Shown here: positions 36,137 through 46,219 of the stretch, piece after piece
Numbering within the stretch: the stretch's first letter is position 1
Layout of the letters: every line of letters begins with the position of its first letter
DNA from: Scenedesmus sp. ARA3
Taxonomy: Eukaryota; Chlorophyta; Chlorophyceae; Sphaeropleales; Scenedesmaceae
DNA length: 50,928 nt
Direction of reading: 5' to 3'
Assembly (NCBI GenBank): GCA_004335835.1
Contig: RWJK01001311.1
Location: forward strand, 1-50,928
Notes under the pieces: generated by a model
The model's input: only the letters and a program-made list of their open reading frames with translations
Databases searched by the model: none
What the model was told of the DNA's origin: nothing
Made by a program: the position numbers and the translations under genes

Positions 36137-38256
36137 AGGAGGAGGAGGAGGCTGGCTGGGCTGTGTTGAGGCTGCAAGACAGCTGCTGCATCAGCCTCTG
36201 CACATTGTTGCGTGCAGCTGCATGGGCCTGCTGCTGCTGTGCCAGCAGCTGCATGTCTGATGCACTGCTGCTGACCAGCTGCAGAGCCTGGGGAACGGGA
36301 CGCAAAATGGGCAGCAACGCATGGCAGCAAAATTCAGCAGGCAGGTTGTGGAGCGGCACATGCCTGTGGCAACCAGAGTTTGGTGAAAATCTACCTTACA
36401 AGCCAAGAAAGCTGGCGGTGATCAGCTGGGATGCCCAACACGCCACACCCACAGCTGTGAACGGATTTTTGGTTGTGGCAGCTTCACAGGCAGCCTGCAG
36501 CTGCTGGAGTAGCGCTGCTGTGCTGCCAGTTCAACTCATGACAAGCAAGAGCATGCTACACACAAAACATCGCGCAACCTCTCACACTCACCGTTGACAG
36601 CTCTGCCGGCTGCTGCTGCTGCAGCAGCGCTGCTGTGCCAGCCAGGTCATCACACAGCCGTGCCAGCTCAGCAGCAGAGGCAGCCACGCTGGTAGCGAGG
36701 TCCTGCTGCTTTGAGCAGCAGCTCACCCAAGCCCTCTCAACCTGCAGGGGCAAGGGGATGAGGCAGTTATGACGGCATCAACAGGTGTGTTGATGATTTG
36801 ACCAGGTAGCATTGTTACTCGACAATTGACGGAGATGTACAGAGGGGAGGTCACCCAATGGGGTCTGCTGCACAATGCAGCTGCTGCAAGTCCGACTGTT
36901 GAGCTGTGGCAATGCTATGTTTGCTCCCAATTACGTGCAAAACAATAAGTATTACACAAGTGCAACTGCTGCTCTGCAGTATGCTGCTGCCAGTCAATCA
37001 GCCGCACCTGTTCAAAGACGCCAGCAGCCTGGCCAGACTCAGAGCTGGCCAGTAGGTGGCGCTGCATGCCCTGCAACGCTAGCCCGACCTGGCTGGCGCC
37101 GTCCCCGCTGCTGCTGCTGCTGCTGCTGCTGCGAGTGATGGATAGCTCGGGGCTGTGCTGCAGCTGTGCCAGGCGCAGCAGTGCTGCATCCAGGTCAATG
37201 CATGACTGCGCAATGAGGACAACAACAACAACGCACGGGCAGCACAAGGATTGTGAGGTGGCGGCATTTCTGACATGCCGTTGCTGCTGCTGCTGCTGCA
37301 TCTGCTGCGAGTGCCAAGGCTGTGTAACACGGTCACAAGACGTGCATCATGATTTGAAATTTTGTTGTTACCACGGAGATGAGGCTCCCATCTGCTGCTC
37401 ACCTGCGCTAGCCTGTTGTACTGGCTGTGTGGTGGCGGCCCCTGCAGCTGCTCCTTTGCAGCACTCAGCTGCTCCCTTGCTTGTGACAGCTGCTGCACCA
37501 CTGCACCTAGCTGCTGCCGTGTCTGCTTGTAGTCAGCCACTAGCTGCTGCAGTTTACTGGTCAGCTCATCACACAGGCTGTTGGCACCTGCCAGAACAGT
37601 GCTGCTGCCTTTGATGCTGGTGGTAGATGGCTCTGCTCTGCTGAGCTCCTGCAAGAACGTAGGGCAAAACATCATTGAGTCGCCAGTGGCAGAACGAATC
37701 CAGTGTAGCGCAACTACAGTCAGCAACAGCACAGCAGATCACATGATAGTATGTACGTCCGGGCGAAATTCAGCTGCAGGTTGAGCGTTGCAGGTGAAAG
37801 GTGCAACAGGGACGACATGCAATGCAAGCTGGAAGCTCGTACCTTGCATTCTTCTGTCCTGCAAGCAGCGCTGACCTCTCCTTGAACTGCTGCAAGGCAG
37901 CTGTCTAGTGCTGCGCGCGCTGCATACACGCCCCCGCAATGTATGGTGTGGCAGAATTGGGACAACAGGCCCCTGTCTGACAGGGTGTCATCCAAGCTTT
38001 GCAGGATGGTATCCACATCCGTTTGCTTGAAGCTGAGCTGCAGGCGGGTCACCAAACCAGCATGCAGCTGCTGCTTGAACAGCTGCTTGGCCTGCTGCTG
38101 CAGCTCGCCTGCTTCACTGCTGTCGAGGACACCAATCGCTTTCTGGATGCATGAAACGTAGTAATACTGATTTACCATTTTGACGACTGCAATAGCCTCT
38201 GCTAGCAGCTTGTGCGCGAGCAACACGGAAACGCTGGGCCTGGACAAAGCTTCATG
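27369..38256 (-). CDS. Giant Gln-rich coiled-coil protein
   Basis: Ten exons, all joined in phase 0: 38256-37843, 37648-37403, 37205-37008, 36741-36592, 36287-31140 (5,148 bp), 30848-30729, 30443-29949, 29705-29601, 29417-28404 and 28103-27369. Together they code 2,874 residues. The N-terminal region (HEALSRPSVSVLLAHKLL...) is helical and not Gln-rich, and may be a globular head. The remainder is long coiled coil built on LQQQL heptads with Ala/Ser polytracts, a low-complexity gap in exon 5 (Ser/Asn-rich, FGSGSSNSSSS), and further coiled coil to exon 9. The last exon is Pro/Ser/Gln-rich with an HHHHHQQQQQ tract and ends at TAG (27369-27371). Golgin-, centrosome- or pericentrin-type scaffolds look like this, but no signature fixes the function. 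The true start is probably upstream (see 38600-38668). The 3' end is less sure because GTACTC could be a donor near 27396. Confidence 0.75.
28620..28673 (-). repeat. (CTG)18 tract coding polyGln
   Basis: Eighteen uninterrupted CTG units on the plus strand read as CAG = Gln in exon 9 of the coiled-coil gene. It is among the longest pure triplet runs in the window and likely to vary in length between strains. Confidence 0.95.
30862..30905. repeat. (AC)n next to (CAG)n microsatellite
   Basis: About ten AC units run directly into about eight CAG units, in the intron upstream of the exon starting at 30848 of the coiled-coil gene. Confidence 0.9.
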
Positions 38257-38599
38257 CTGCAAACCACAAGGAACCTGTGTTCGTGACAGACTCTGCTGTT
38301 TTTATGTTTGTTGAAAGCGATATCAATAGGTTTGACGGGGCTGGAGAAGGCAAATTAGGTTGCCGTTTCGCGGTCACCCGCCATTCTGCCAGTGACGAGG
38401 GCACAGGCAGTTACAGCAGCAGCTGTGATAAAATGATCATAGTCACACCCCGTAATTCTGTTGAACATGCATTTTTCTCACTTGGCTGTCATCCGCCATC
38501 GGCACCCCACTGGCTGGCAGTTTCTTGTTTGTGGGGTACTGTATCTGGGGTTCGACAAGCATTTGCCCAGGAATACAAGCCGCTCATCAGCAAGCTCAC

Positions 38600-38668
38600 G
38601 AGTGAGATGTTATTCGTCACAGCAACAAAATATAGCAGCGGCTGCACAGCTGCGCTGATCAATGGCAT
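38600..38668 (-). other. Possible first exon of the coiled-coil gene
   Basis: On the minus strand an ATG at 38668 opens 23 codons (MPLISAAVQPLLYFVAVTNN...) that end exactly at CTC|GTGAGC in phase 0, matching the phase 0 acceptor (GTTTGCAG) at 38256. This would supply a start codon to an otherwise start-less model. Evidence is only frame and splice-site fit. An alternative is initiation at an internal ATG (MVNQYYYV...) in the 38256 exon. Confidence 0.3.
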
Positions 38669-39428
38669 TGCCAGGGCCCGCAGCTGCAGGGGCCCCTGAG
38701 CCTGTTGTGCACGTCCACTTCAGAGGATTGTGTGTTGCTGCAGCACCATTCAGTGCAGTGCAGCGTATCTCACTACGCAGTCGGCATGCTGCTCTCTACC
38801 TGGCTGGTTTGCGCGGGCATGGCACCGTGACGGCGGCAAGCCGAGGTTGTACAGCCCACATGTGGCACATCCCAGCGGCTGGCTGGCAGGACAGCCCTTG
38901 CCAGACTAAGGCAACATGCTTGCATCAATGCCAAGCAACGCGCTGTGAGAGATGATGTAAGCCTAAATCAATGTGCTTTGTGCAGCTGCATGCTCTGCCA
39001 AGTTTGCGCACTTGCAGTGGCAATAAAGGCGGCAACCCTGACATGTTGGCCATGCTGATTACACAATCATCAGATGCTTGTGTTGCAGAGACCATATGGG
39101 CCACTAAGGTTGTACGGGAAAAAAACACAGCAGGTGGGCCACGTGCACAGATAGCCAGCAGTAGGCCCGAGAAACACAACTGCGGCCCAGACTCTGAGAG
39201 GGTTTGGCAGAAGGGACACCTCATCAAGTGCTGCACTTCTTCGTCGCTACCTCAATGCTGAAGACCCCACCGCCGCTGACATATTAAACGTATTGCAAAG
39301 GATTGCTGGGGATTCGCAGCACGGTTGCAACCAAAACAACTGAACTCGTGTGCGCAATTCGACCGCAGCCCTCTTGGATATTACAAGCTTGTATATGAAT
39401 TGAAGTTAGGAAAGTGCTTCTGTGAAAG
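38669..39428. other. Divergent promoter region, no gene seen
   Basis: The interval lies between the minus-strand coiled-coil gene and the plus-strand J-domain gene, so both promoters should be here. A minus-strand frame at 38925-39236 is open but resembles nothing known. Confidence 0.4.
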
Positions 39429-40840
39429 ATGCGTCGAGCGTCGCAGATATTGCTGCTGCTGGCAGTAGTCACATGCTGCATGCTGCTCTTGCCAGCTTTA
39501 GTGGAGGGCGTGCGCGACAAGAAGTTTTACGACATCCTAGGCGTACCGGAGGACGCAGACGACCGGATAATCAAGAAGGCTTACAAAAAGCAGGCACTGT
39601 GAGTGGCTTGCAGGAGTGCTGCACGATGCTGGGACTGCAGCAGCAGCAAGGGTCTGGAACCATCCATGCAGAAGTAGTACACCTTGCGCTACCTGCCTCA
39701 CAAGCAGCTTAAACAACCTTGGTTCTTTTATTTGATGTTGTTGGTACCGTGCCTAGTGCTATATCACCGTAGAACTGCCTCGCACTCTGTCCAACTGCAG
39801 CGGCAGTTTCCTTGTGATGAGGAAGTGGTCACCACAGAGCGCCTGATGTCAGGCCATCAAGCACATTGGAAAACTTGGGCAGTGGCTCACATTGGCTGTG
39901 ATGCACCACGCCAAGCAAAGCTGCCGTAGTGCTTGGCAGTTTGTAACTGCAAAGCAACAGGGCTTTCCTCTGTGTCCCAGCCCTTTCACTGCTGCTGCTG
40001 GCTGCTGCTGCTGCTCCTTATGGTGTCCCATGTTGTATGCACATATGCTGCTTGCCTGCGCAGCAAGTGGCACCCGAACAGGCACACGCCAGACAACAAG
40101 GCGCCAAACGACTGCTTTAAAGGTGTCGCTTGCTGCGTATGGTGTCTACTGCTACTCACTTGTATCACGCTGCTTGCCGGTGCATTTTGTGATTGCTTTG
40201 CAGCAAGTGGCACCCTGATAGGCACACGGGCAACAAGAAGAAGGCAGAAGACCGCTTCAAGGAGGTTGCTGCTGCGTACGAGACGCTGTCTGACCCTGAG
40301 AAGCGGCGCATGTACGACCAGGTGGGTCTTGATGTCACAGAAAAGCAGTGGTTCTGCAGGAGTCAGATGCAAAAGCATTGCTGCATATGAGACGCTGTCT
40401 GACCCTGAGAAGCGGCGCATGTACGACCAGGTGGGTCTTGATGCAACAGAAAAGCAGTGGTTCTGCAGGAGTCAGATGCAACAGCATTGCTGCATATGAG
40501 ACACTGTCAGACCCTGGAAAGCGGCGCATGTACGACCAGGTGGGTCTGTATTTATAGTGAACACTCAACAACAGCAGAAGCAGTGTCATCAAGCGCATGT
40601 ACAACCAGAGCAGAGCGGCGCTCGATACCTGCCGGCCTGCCAGCCAGCCAGTTGGTGGGATGCATAGTAGCTCTGCTTTGTGGTGTGCATGCTAGTGCAA
40701 GCTGTGCTGCTCTGTTTGCTGTTTTCTTTTGCGTTACTCCGCATGCTGTTCCGTACCGTGCAGTTTGGTGAGGAGGGCCTGAAGCAGGGAGGCCCTGGGG
40801 GCCCTGGTGGCCCAGGGGGAGGCGGCTTCCAGTTCCATGT

Positions 40841-40874
<34 letters not shown>

Positions 40875-43800
40875 GGCGGATTTCGCGGCCGCAGCAGCTG
40901 CAGCAGAAGCGAATGCTTTTGCGCATGCACAGGCAGCACTCACAGCGCATATAGGTGCAGCGTACCAGCAACAGCGGTGACAGCAGATGAGCAAATCAGC
41001 TGCAGCAGCACCTGTACAGCAGTCGGGCTGCACAGGATCGAGGCGTGTATCGCAGTTGTCGCGCATTACCTTTTGCTCCCACTTGTGCCTCCTTCTGCTG
41101 GTGGGCTTTTGCAGCTGCGCCATACCTCAGTACACAGCGTAGTCCTGCAGTCTGCATGATTGTGCTGCTGCTGCTGCTGCTGCTGCAGGGTGACCCCTTT
41201 GAGATGTTCAACATGTTCTTTGGTGGAGGTGGCGGAGGTGGCGGTGGTGGCAGGCAGCAGTTCCAGTTCCAGAAAGGAGGTGAGCAGCAGCAGCAGCAGC
41301 AGCAGTTGGTATGCCTGTGCAGCAGCACCTCTGCAGGAGTTGGTACTACAAATCAAGCAGCAGCGTTATGCAGGATGTTTGCCGCAATGCCTGCATCTAA
41401 CTGCCTGCAAGTGTGCCTGCCCCACACGCACCTCCATCCTGCAAGCGTCACCCAGTTGATATCAGAGATTGCTTGCCTTTCACCACTTCTGTGTTGTACT
41501 GCTGTGTGTAGGTGGCGGCGGCGGTTTTCAGTTTGGCGGTATGGGTGGTGGTTTCCCTGGTGGTATGGGCGGGCACCCGCGGCAGCAGCAGCAGCACCAT
41601 GGCGGCAGTGCTGGCGGGCCTGGTGGGCTGTATGATGACTCACCCGCTGTGCTGCAGCTGGATGGCAACAGCTTCCCGGCGGCTGGCAGCAGCGGCTGGC
41701 TGTACCTGGTGAGTGCTGGGGCTTTTGGTGCATTATGATGAAGCTGGTGAATGCACAATTATGCAGTGTGTATGCGGTTGCAAATGGTAGGTGGCCGCTT
41801 GCCTGGTGGCGTGGGTGGCTTGGGTGGGCACCCGCGGCAGCAGCAGCAGCAGCACGGGGGGATTGCTGGCGGGCCTGGTGGGCTGTACGATGACTCACCC
41901 GCTGTGCTGCAGCTGGGTGCTGACAGCTTTCCCGCGGCTGGCAGCAGCGGCTGGCTGTACCTGGTGAGTGCTGGGGCTCTGGTGGATTTAAGATAGGCTT
42001 GCGAATGCACAATCAGATGCAGTGTTGCTGTGTTACACCTGGGTTGTGGTAGTTTCCCGGTGGCTGTACCTGGTGAGCGCTGGCTGCCTGTGCAGACTGC
42101 TGTTGCATACATTGTTGGAGCAGTTGCAGGGGTTAACACGTGTTGGGTCATAGCTGGTTGCTGACAGCTTCCTGGCGCCTGGCAGCAGCGGCTGGCTGTA
42201 CCTGGTGAGGGCACTGGCTTTTGCTGGAGTACTGTTGCATGCAATGGTGGAGTAGGTGCAGCGTTGCTGTGTTACAGCTGGGTGGTGGTAGCTTCCCGGT
42301 GGCTGGCAGCGGCGGCTGGCTGTACCTGGTGAGGGCGCCAGCTGCCTATAGAAGGTTGAGTGTCTTTGAATATTGGTGTTGCATGCAGTGTTAGGCCAGG
42401 TGCAGGGTGGTGGTCTGACTGCTGGGGATTATGACGGCTGGCAGCAGCGGCTGGCTGCACCTGGTGAGGAGGCTGGCTGCCTTGCCAGATAGTCTAGGAG
42501 CTCTGTTGAATGCAATGAACTGCTTGGCCTCGCTGTTGGTGAGCTGCCAGTGGCTGGCACGAGCACAGGCACACCTGTTTTCGCTCAGCTCCGCTGCTTC
42601 TGCTTCTGTTGCTGCTGCTGCTTCTGCTTCTGCTTCTGTTGCTGCTGCTGCTGCTGCTGCTGCGTCAGGTGGAGTTCTACGCGCCCTGGTGCGGCCACTG
42701 CCAGCAGCTGGCTCCCAAGTGGAAGAAGGTGGCTGAGTCGCTCAAGGCAGTTGCAAAGGTGGCTGCAGTGAACTGCGATGACCACAAACCCATCTGCAGC
42801 GCAAGGGTGAGAGGGCAGTGACAGCTTTACGTATGTGAGCTTTGTAGGGGGGGCTTGATGAGTGTGATGTGTAGTGTATCGTTTTTGCTTGTGGTGTGGT
42901 GTGCATGGCAAAGCCACTGCCATCGTCCCTGAAGCGGTGCGCGCAGCACCTGCCAGGATGCTACGCTAGCAGTGCAGCTGCTGAGTCGCTCAAGGCTGTG
43001 GCCAAGGTGGCAGCAGTAGTCTGCGATGATCACAAGGCCATATGTAGCGCAAGGGTGAGAGATCAGCGGCAGCTATTTTGTATTCGCTAACATTGCAGGG
43101 CTGGCGTTGCAGGGCTGGCGTGATGTGCTGTTGTCATGGTGTGGGTTGCATGACTAACCTTTGGACCAGCAAGAGCAGCATGTGCCAGAATGTTTCACCA
43201 ACGCCGCCTGCCGCCACGCATGCCACAGCTATGGCTCAACTTTTTGTCCTTCTGCTGCCAAATGCTCCCTGCCGGCATCGGTTTCACCCTGTGTGGCCTG
43301 CAAATCGTCATGTGTTCCGTGCTGCTGCAGGGTGTGCGCGGCTATCCCACAATCATGGCGCTCGCCCCTCACTCTAAGTCCTGGCAGGAGTACCAGGGGG
43401 CTGCCAAGCACTCACATCTGTATCATTATAATCATGTCGCCTGCATGGTGTCATCTGTTCCGTGTTGCTGCAGGGTGTGCGCGGCTACCCAACAATCATG
43501 GCGCTCGCCCCTCACTCCAAGTCCTGGCAGGAGTACCAGGGCGACCGCAGCGCAGCAGCCCTCAGCAGCTGGGCCACCAGCCTCATTGGAAATGACGCTG
43601 TGGTGCTCAAAAAGGAGTCAGACCTGAGCTCATTTCTGTCTCAGTGCGGCAGCAGCAGCAGCAGCGGGACTGGTACTAGCAGCAGGAAGAAGCAGGGCAG
43701 TGCTGCAGGAGCATCCTGGGGCTTGTGCATGGTGCTTGTGTCAAGCAAGTCTACTGTGCCATCGCTGTGGAAAGCGCTGTCAGTTGCTTACAGGGGCAAG

Positions 43801-44409
43801 GCAGCGTTTGGGTTTGTGACAGCAGATGCGAAAGGAGTGCTGGCGCAGCTAGGGGCGGCTGGGGAGTTGGGCAGCGGCCAGAGCAGCAGGGTGGTGTCGA
43901 TTTGCAACGGGGACGTGCGCACTGCGGAGGCCTACTCAGGTGAGCGGTGTAGAACAGCAGCAGCTGCACTTGTTGTCCTGCAAGCAGCAGCTGGATGACT
44001 GTGCTTGCGATGGTTGTGGTGCTGCTGCAATGTATGTCTACTGCAACAACGCAGCAGCTGTCAGCAGCCCGTTGACCAGCATGACGGTCAACCATTGACT
44101 GGCTGCCAGCTGCTGCTGTCAACTGCCTCAGCTTTGTGCGGTCTGCTCACGTGTTTGCTGTGTGTGTTTTCTGCAGGCACGGTCAAATCAGAGCCTCTGC
44201 AGCGCCACATCAGCTCGTATGCATCGGGCAAGAAATGTGCAGCACAAGTGGTGCTGGACGATTCGACAAACTTGCAGGCACTTAAAGTGGGTCAACTCAA
44301 GGCGCTCATAACAGCCAAGGGCGTTGACTGCTCTGGTTGCATCGAGAAGGCGGATTATGTGGCAGCGCTGAAGACCTGGCTACAGCAGCAGAAGAAGCAG
44401 GAGCTGTAG
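39429..44409 (+). CDS. ER J-domain/thioredoxin protein with MANF/SAP-like C-terminus
   Basis: Eight exons: 39429-39598, 40204-40321, 40764-40838, 41189-41279, 41512-41708, 42669-42806, 43474-43939 and 44177-44409 (495 residues). A signal peptide ([14 protein letters not shown]..., to about residue 27) leads into a J domain ([16 protein letters not shown] in LKWHPDRH, to about residue 96). A Gly/Phe-rich linker (about 97-200) follows, then a thioredoxin fold with the PDI active site WCGHC (Cys225, Cys228) and GVRGYPTI carrying the cis-Pro. The C-terminal part contains [10 protein letters not shown]...[11 protein letters not shown], resembling the SAP-like C-domain of MANF/ARMET including its CxxC, and the protein ends KKQEL, a probable KDEL-type ER retrieval signal. 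The J domain should recruit BiP while the CGHC site handles disulfides, comparable in idea to ERdj5 but with a single thioredoxin domain. Many introns hold exon copies. A TGTAA lies 163 bp past the stop. Confidence 0.88.
40064..40140 (+). repeat. Decayed acceptor-side copy of the HPD exon
   Basis: GCGCAG|CAAGTGGCACCCGAACAGGCACACG... mirrors the functional start at 40204, 140 bp upstream. The copy codes KWHPNRH, with the essential HPD aspartate changed to Asn, and then shifts into non-J sequence. It keeps an AG acceptor; its use would give a J domain predicted to be unable to stimulate Hsp70. Confidence 0.85.
40378..40539 (+). repeat. Two donor-side copies of the J-domain exon
   Basis: GAGACGCTGTCTGACCCTGAGAAGCGGCGC...GACCAG|gtgggt (coding [14 protein letters not shown]) ends the functional exon at 40321 and recurs ending at 40430 and 40539 (exactly 109 bp each). 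The units are nearly identical, including the intronic part (CTTGATG.AACAGAAAAGCAGTGGTTCTGCAGGAGTCAGATG), implying recent duplication. Confidence 0.95.
41791..41963 (+). repeat. Complete second copy of Gly-rich exon 5, possible alternative exon
   Basis: GGTAG|GTGGCCGCTTGCC...GGCTGGCTGTACCTG|gtgagt reproduces exon 5 (41512-41708) from acceptor to donor. Both are open and enter and leave in the same phases (197 and 173 bp, both 2 mod 3). Use of either keeps the reading frame, while use of both would shift it. The copy codes [16 protein letters not shown]... and ends in the same [11 protein letters not shown] leading into the thioredoxin exon. LDGNSF becomes LGADSF. Confidence 0.75.
42020..42463 (+). 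repeat. Four further donor-side copies of exon 5
   Basis: Shortened copies of the exon end (GGCAGCAGCGGCTGGCTGTACCTG|gtgag) finish at 42072, 42204, 42328 and 42463 (spacings 109, 132, 124 and 135 bp), becoming progressively degenerate but keeping GTGAG. Neighbouring intron words (GCATGCAATG, GCTGTGTTACAGCTGG) recur too. Confidence 0.9.
42979..43054 (+). repeat. Donor-side copy of the thioredoxin exon
   Basis: [25 protein letters not shown], at the end of the functional exon (to 42806), recurs 248 bp downstream as [25 protein letters not shown] followed by another GTGAGA donor. Confidence 0.9.
43331..43402 (+). repeat. Acceptor-side copy of the GVRGYPTI exon
   Basis: CTGCTGCAG|GGTGTGCGCGGCTATCCC... 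occurs 143 bp before the functional copy at 43474. It is nearly identical for about 70 bp (to TACCAGGG) and has an intact acceptor, then diverges into intron. Confidence 0.95.
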
Positions 44410-45013
44410 CGGGGGTTGCCCTATGGAATGTAGGCAGTCATTTGTGAGAGTGGCGCGATAGCAGTACTGTTGGAAGTGGTAGCAAGGGGATTGACTGGCT
44501 GTAGCAAGCCAATTGAAGGTTTGACCTGAGTGCGAGAGTTGCAGGTGGTACGTGTCGTGTTTGCTAACGAGTGTAATTTAGCATGTGGTGTTGATTTTAG
44601 TCGGCTTGAATTGGACATGTGGCAGCAGCAGTTGGGCAGCACGCAGCACAGACCGGTGCAACTCAACTCTGGCTCGTGAGAAACAATGAAATACAACCCA
44701 GATCCAGCAACACTTTGCTGTGTGAATGGTTCTGCAGCAGCTTAGGTAAGGAGCGCACAGGGCATTGACAGGCACGTAACAACCTGCGTCGATCACATGG
44801 GCCGTCAATTGCCTGCTGTGTACATTTGAATCTCATCAGAACTTCTAGATCCTGGAGCGATCTCTGCTGTTGTGCTGCTCGCATCTTCCCGACACTCACT
44901 TGGCACCACAGGCTTTCCCTGCGCCCACTGGGCAATTTGCGTAGTCAATTGCATACTATAACCGCTAGTATTAGCACTTCAGCTTGCGTTGAATCACTGC
45001 CTACGCAGACACG
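44410..45013. other. Intergenic region with ferredoxin promoter
   Basis: This holds the 3' UTR of the J-domain gene and the promoter/5' UTR of the ferredoxin gene. No coding frame of interest and no clear core promoter motif is seen. Confidence 0.45.
44572..44576 (+). terminator. Probable TGTAA poly(A) signal of the J-domain/thioredoxin gene
   Basis: A TGTAA, the usual chlorophyte polyadenylation motif, lies 163 bp after the TAG at 44409. Confidence 0.55.
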
Positions 45014-46219
45014 ATGGCATTTGCAGTGCAGCACACCAGCAGGCTAGGAGCAGCAGCCCGGCCTGCAGCACCACGCAGGATCGCTCGGCTGGCACCCGTG
45101 CGTTCGCACAAGGTCGACGTTACGCACGAGGGCAAGTCATACACGCTGGACGTGCCGGAGGGCAGCAGCATTCTAGAGGTTGCACTGGACCAGGGCATTG
45201 ACCTGCCACATGACTGCAAGCTGGGAGTGTGCATGACCTGCCCTGCAAAGCTGGTGAGCAATTTCAACATTTGGTTTGAATAATGGGGTTTGACTGAAGG
45301 TGTACATGCGGTGCCGCCTGCAAATGTGGTGATTGTGCTCTGTACACATACCAAACTCCCCATACTGCACCCTCAGTGGCAATGCCGTCAACTGTAGGGT
45401 AGTTTCTGCAGCAGCAGACGACTGCTACAGCACAGCAGCAGTCAAAATTCATTTGTCAGCATAAGCACATTCAATATCATGTGCGCTGGTCCCAATGTGG
45501 GTATGGGCCAGCCATAAAGCAACAGATGCATGTGCTTCACGTGTATGTGTGGCAGCGTCTGTGTGGCAGTGGAGTGTATGTTCTAATCCCCCACACATGA
45601 CACGGGGCATGCAGCACAAGCATAAAACTGCTTGGAACAACAACATGCCACCTGTGTGTTTGGCTTGCAGGTGTCTGGCACTGTTGACCAGAGCGGCTCC
45701 ATGCTGAGTGATGACGTGGCAGAGAAGGGCTACGCGCTGCTGTGCATGGCCATGCCGCAGAGCGACTGCAAAATTGTGACCGTCACAGAGGTGCGCTTGA
45801 TGGCTAGAAGCTTGAGTGTTTGAGTACTTACTGGATGACCAGGGTAGCGTGGTGGGTCATGGCCATGCCGCAGAGCGCCTGCAAGATCATCACCTTCACA
45901 AAGGTGCACAATGTGCATGTCATAGGGGCAGGGTGTTGAATTTGCAGCGCACACGTAAGGATCCTGTGACATGATTGACTGATCTGCCTGACGGCGCTGT
46001 CGACTGAGTAATTGCATTGCAGCAGCAAACTGCACATTCTCCAAGCGATTGTGCTGCCTTTAAAGGCAATGGCTGAAGGCAGCTGCCAGTTGGCTGGCCA
46101 CCGCTTGACTGGTGACAAATCACTGAGCCATGCTGCATGCTGCTTGCTGCTTGCAGGAGGAGCTGCTGGATGAGCAGCTGGTGGCTGGAGAGCGGATGAA
46201 CGCCGCTCCCAGCAGCTGA
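45014..46219 (+). CDS. FDC1: Chloroplast ferredoxin C1-type [2Fe-2S] protein
   Basis: Three exons in phase 0, 45014-45253, 45671-45790 and 46157-46219, code 140 residues. Residues 1-30 are Ala/Arg/Ser-rich (a likely plastid transit peptide). The fold follows with HDCKLGVCMTCPAKL carrying cluster ligands Cys68, Cys73 and Cys76, and GYALLC with Cys105. The CxxxxCxxC spacing and the acidic C-terminal extension (TEEELLDEQLVAGERM...) match FdC1, the plant ferredoxin paralogue with a longer C-terminus, rather than photosynthetic PetF. The known FdC1 accepts electrons from photosystem I but does not reduce ferredoxin-NADP reductase efficiently; its physiological partner is unsettled. Exon 2 has one duplicated end in the next intron (45859-45903). 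A TGTAA lies at 46849, giving a 3' UTR of about 630 bp. Confidence 0.92.
45859..45903 (+). repeat. Donor-side copy of ferredoxin exon 2
   Basis: The exon end coding MAMPQSDCKIVTVTE|gtgcgc (to 45790) recurs 113 bp downstream as MAMPQSACKIITFTK|gtgcac. The codons stay open but several replacements have accumulated. Confidence 0.9.
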
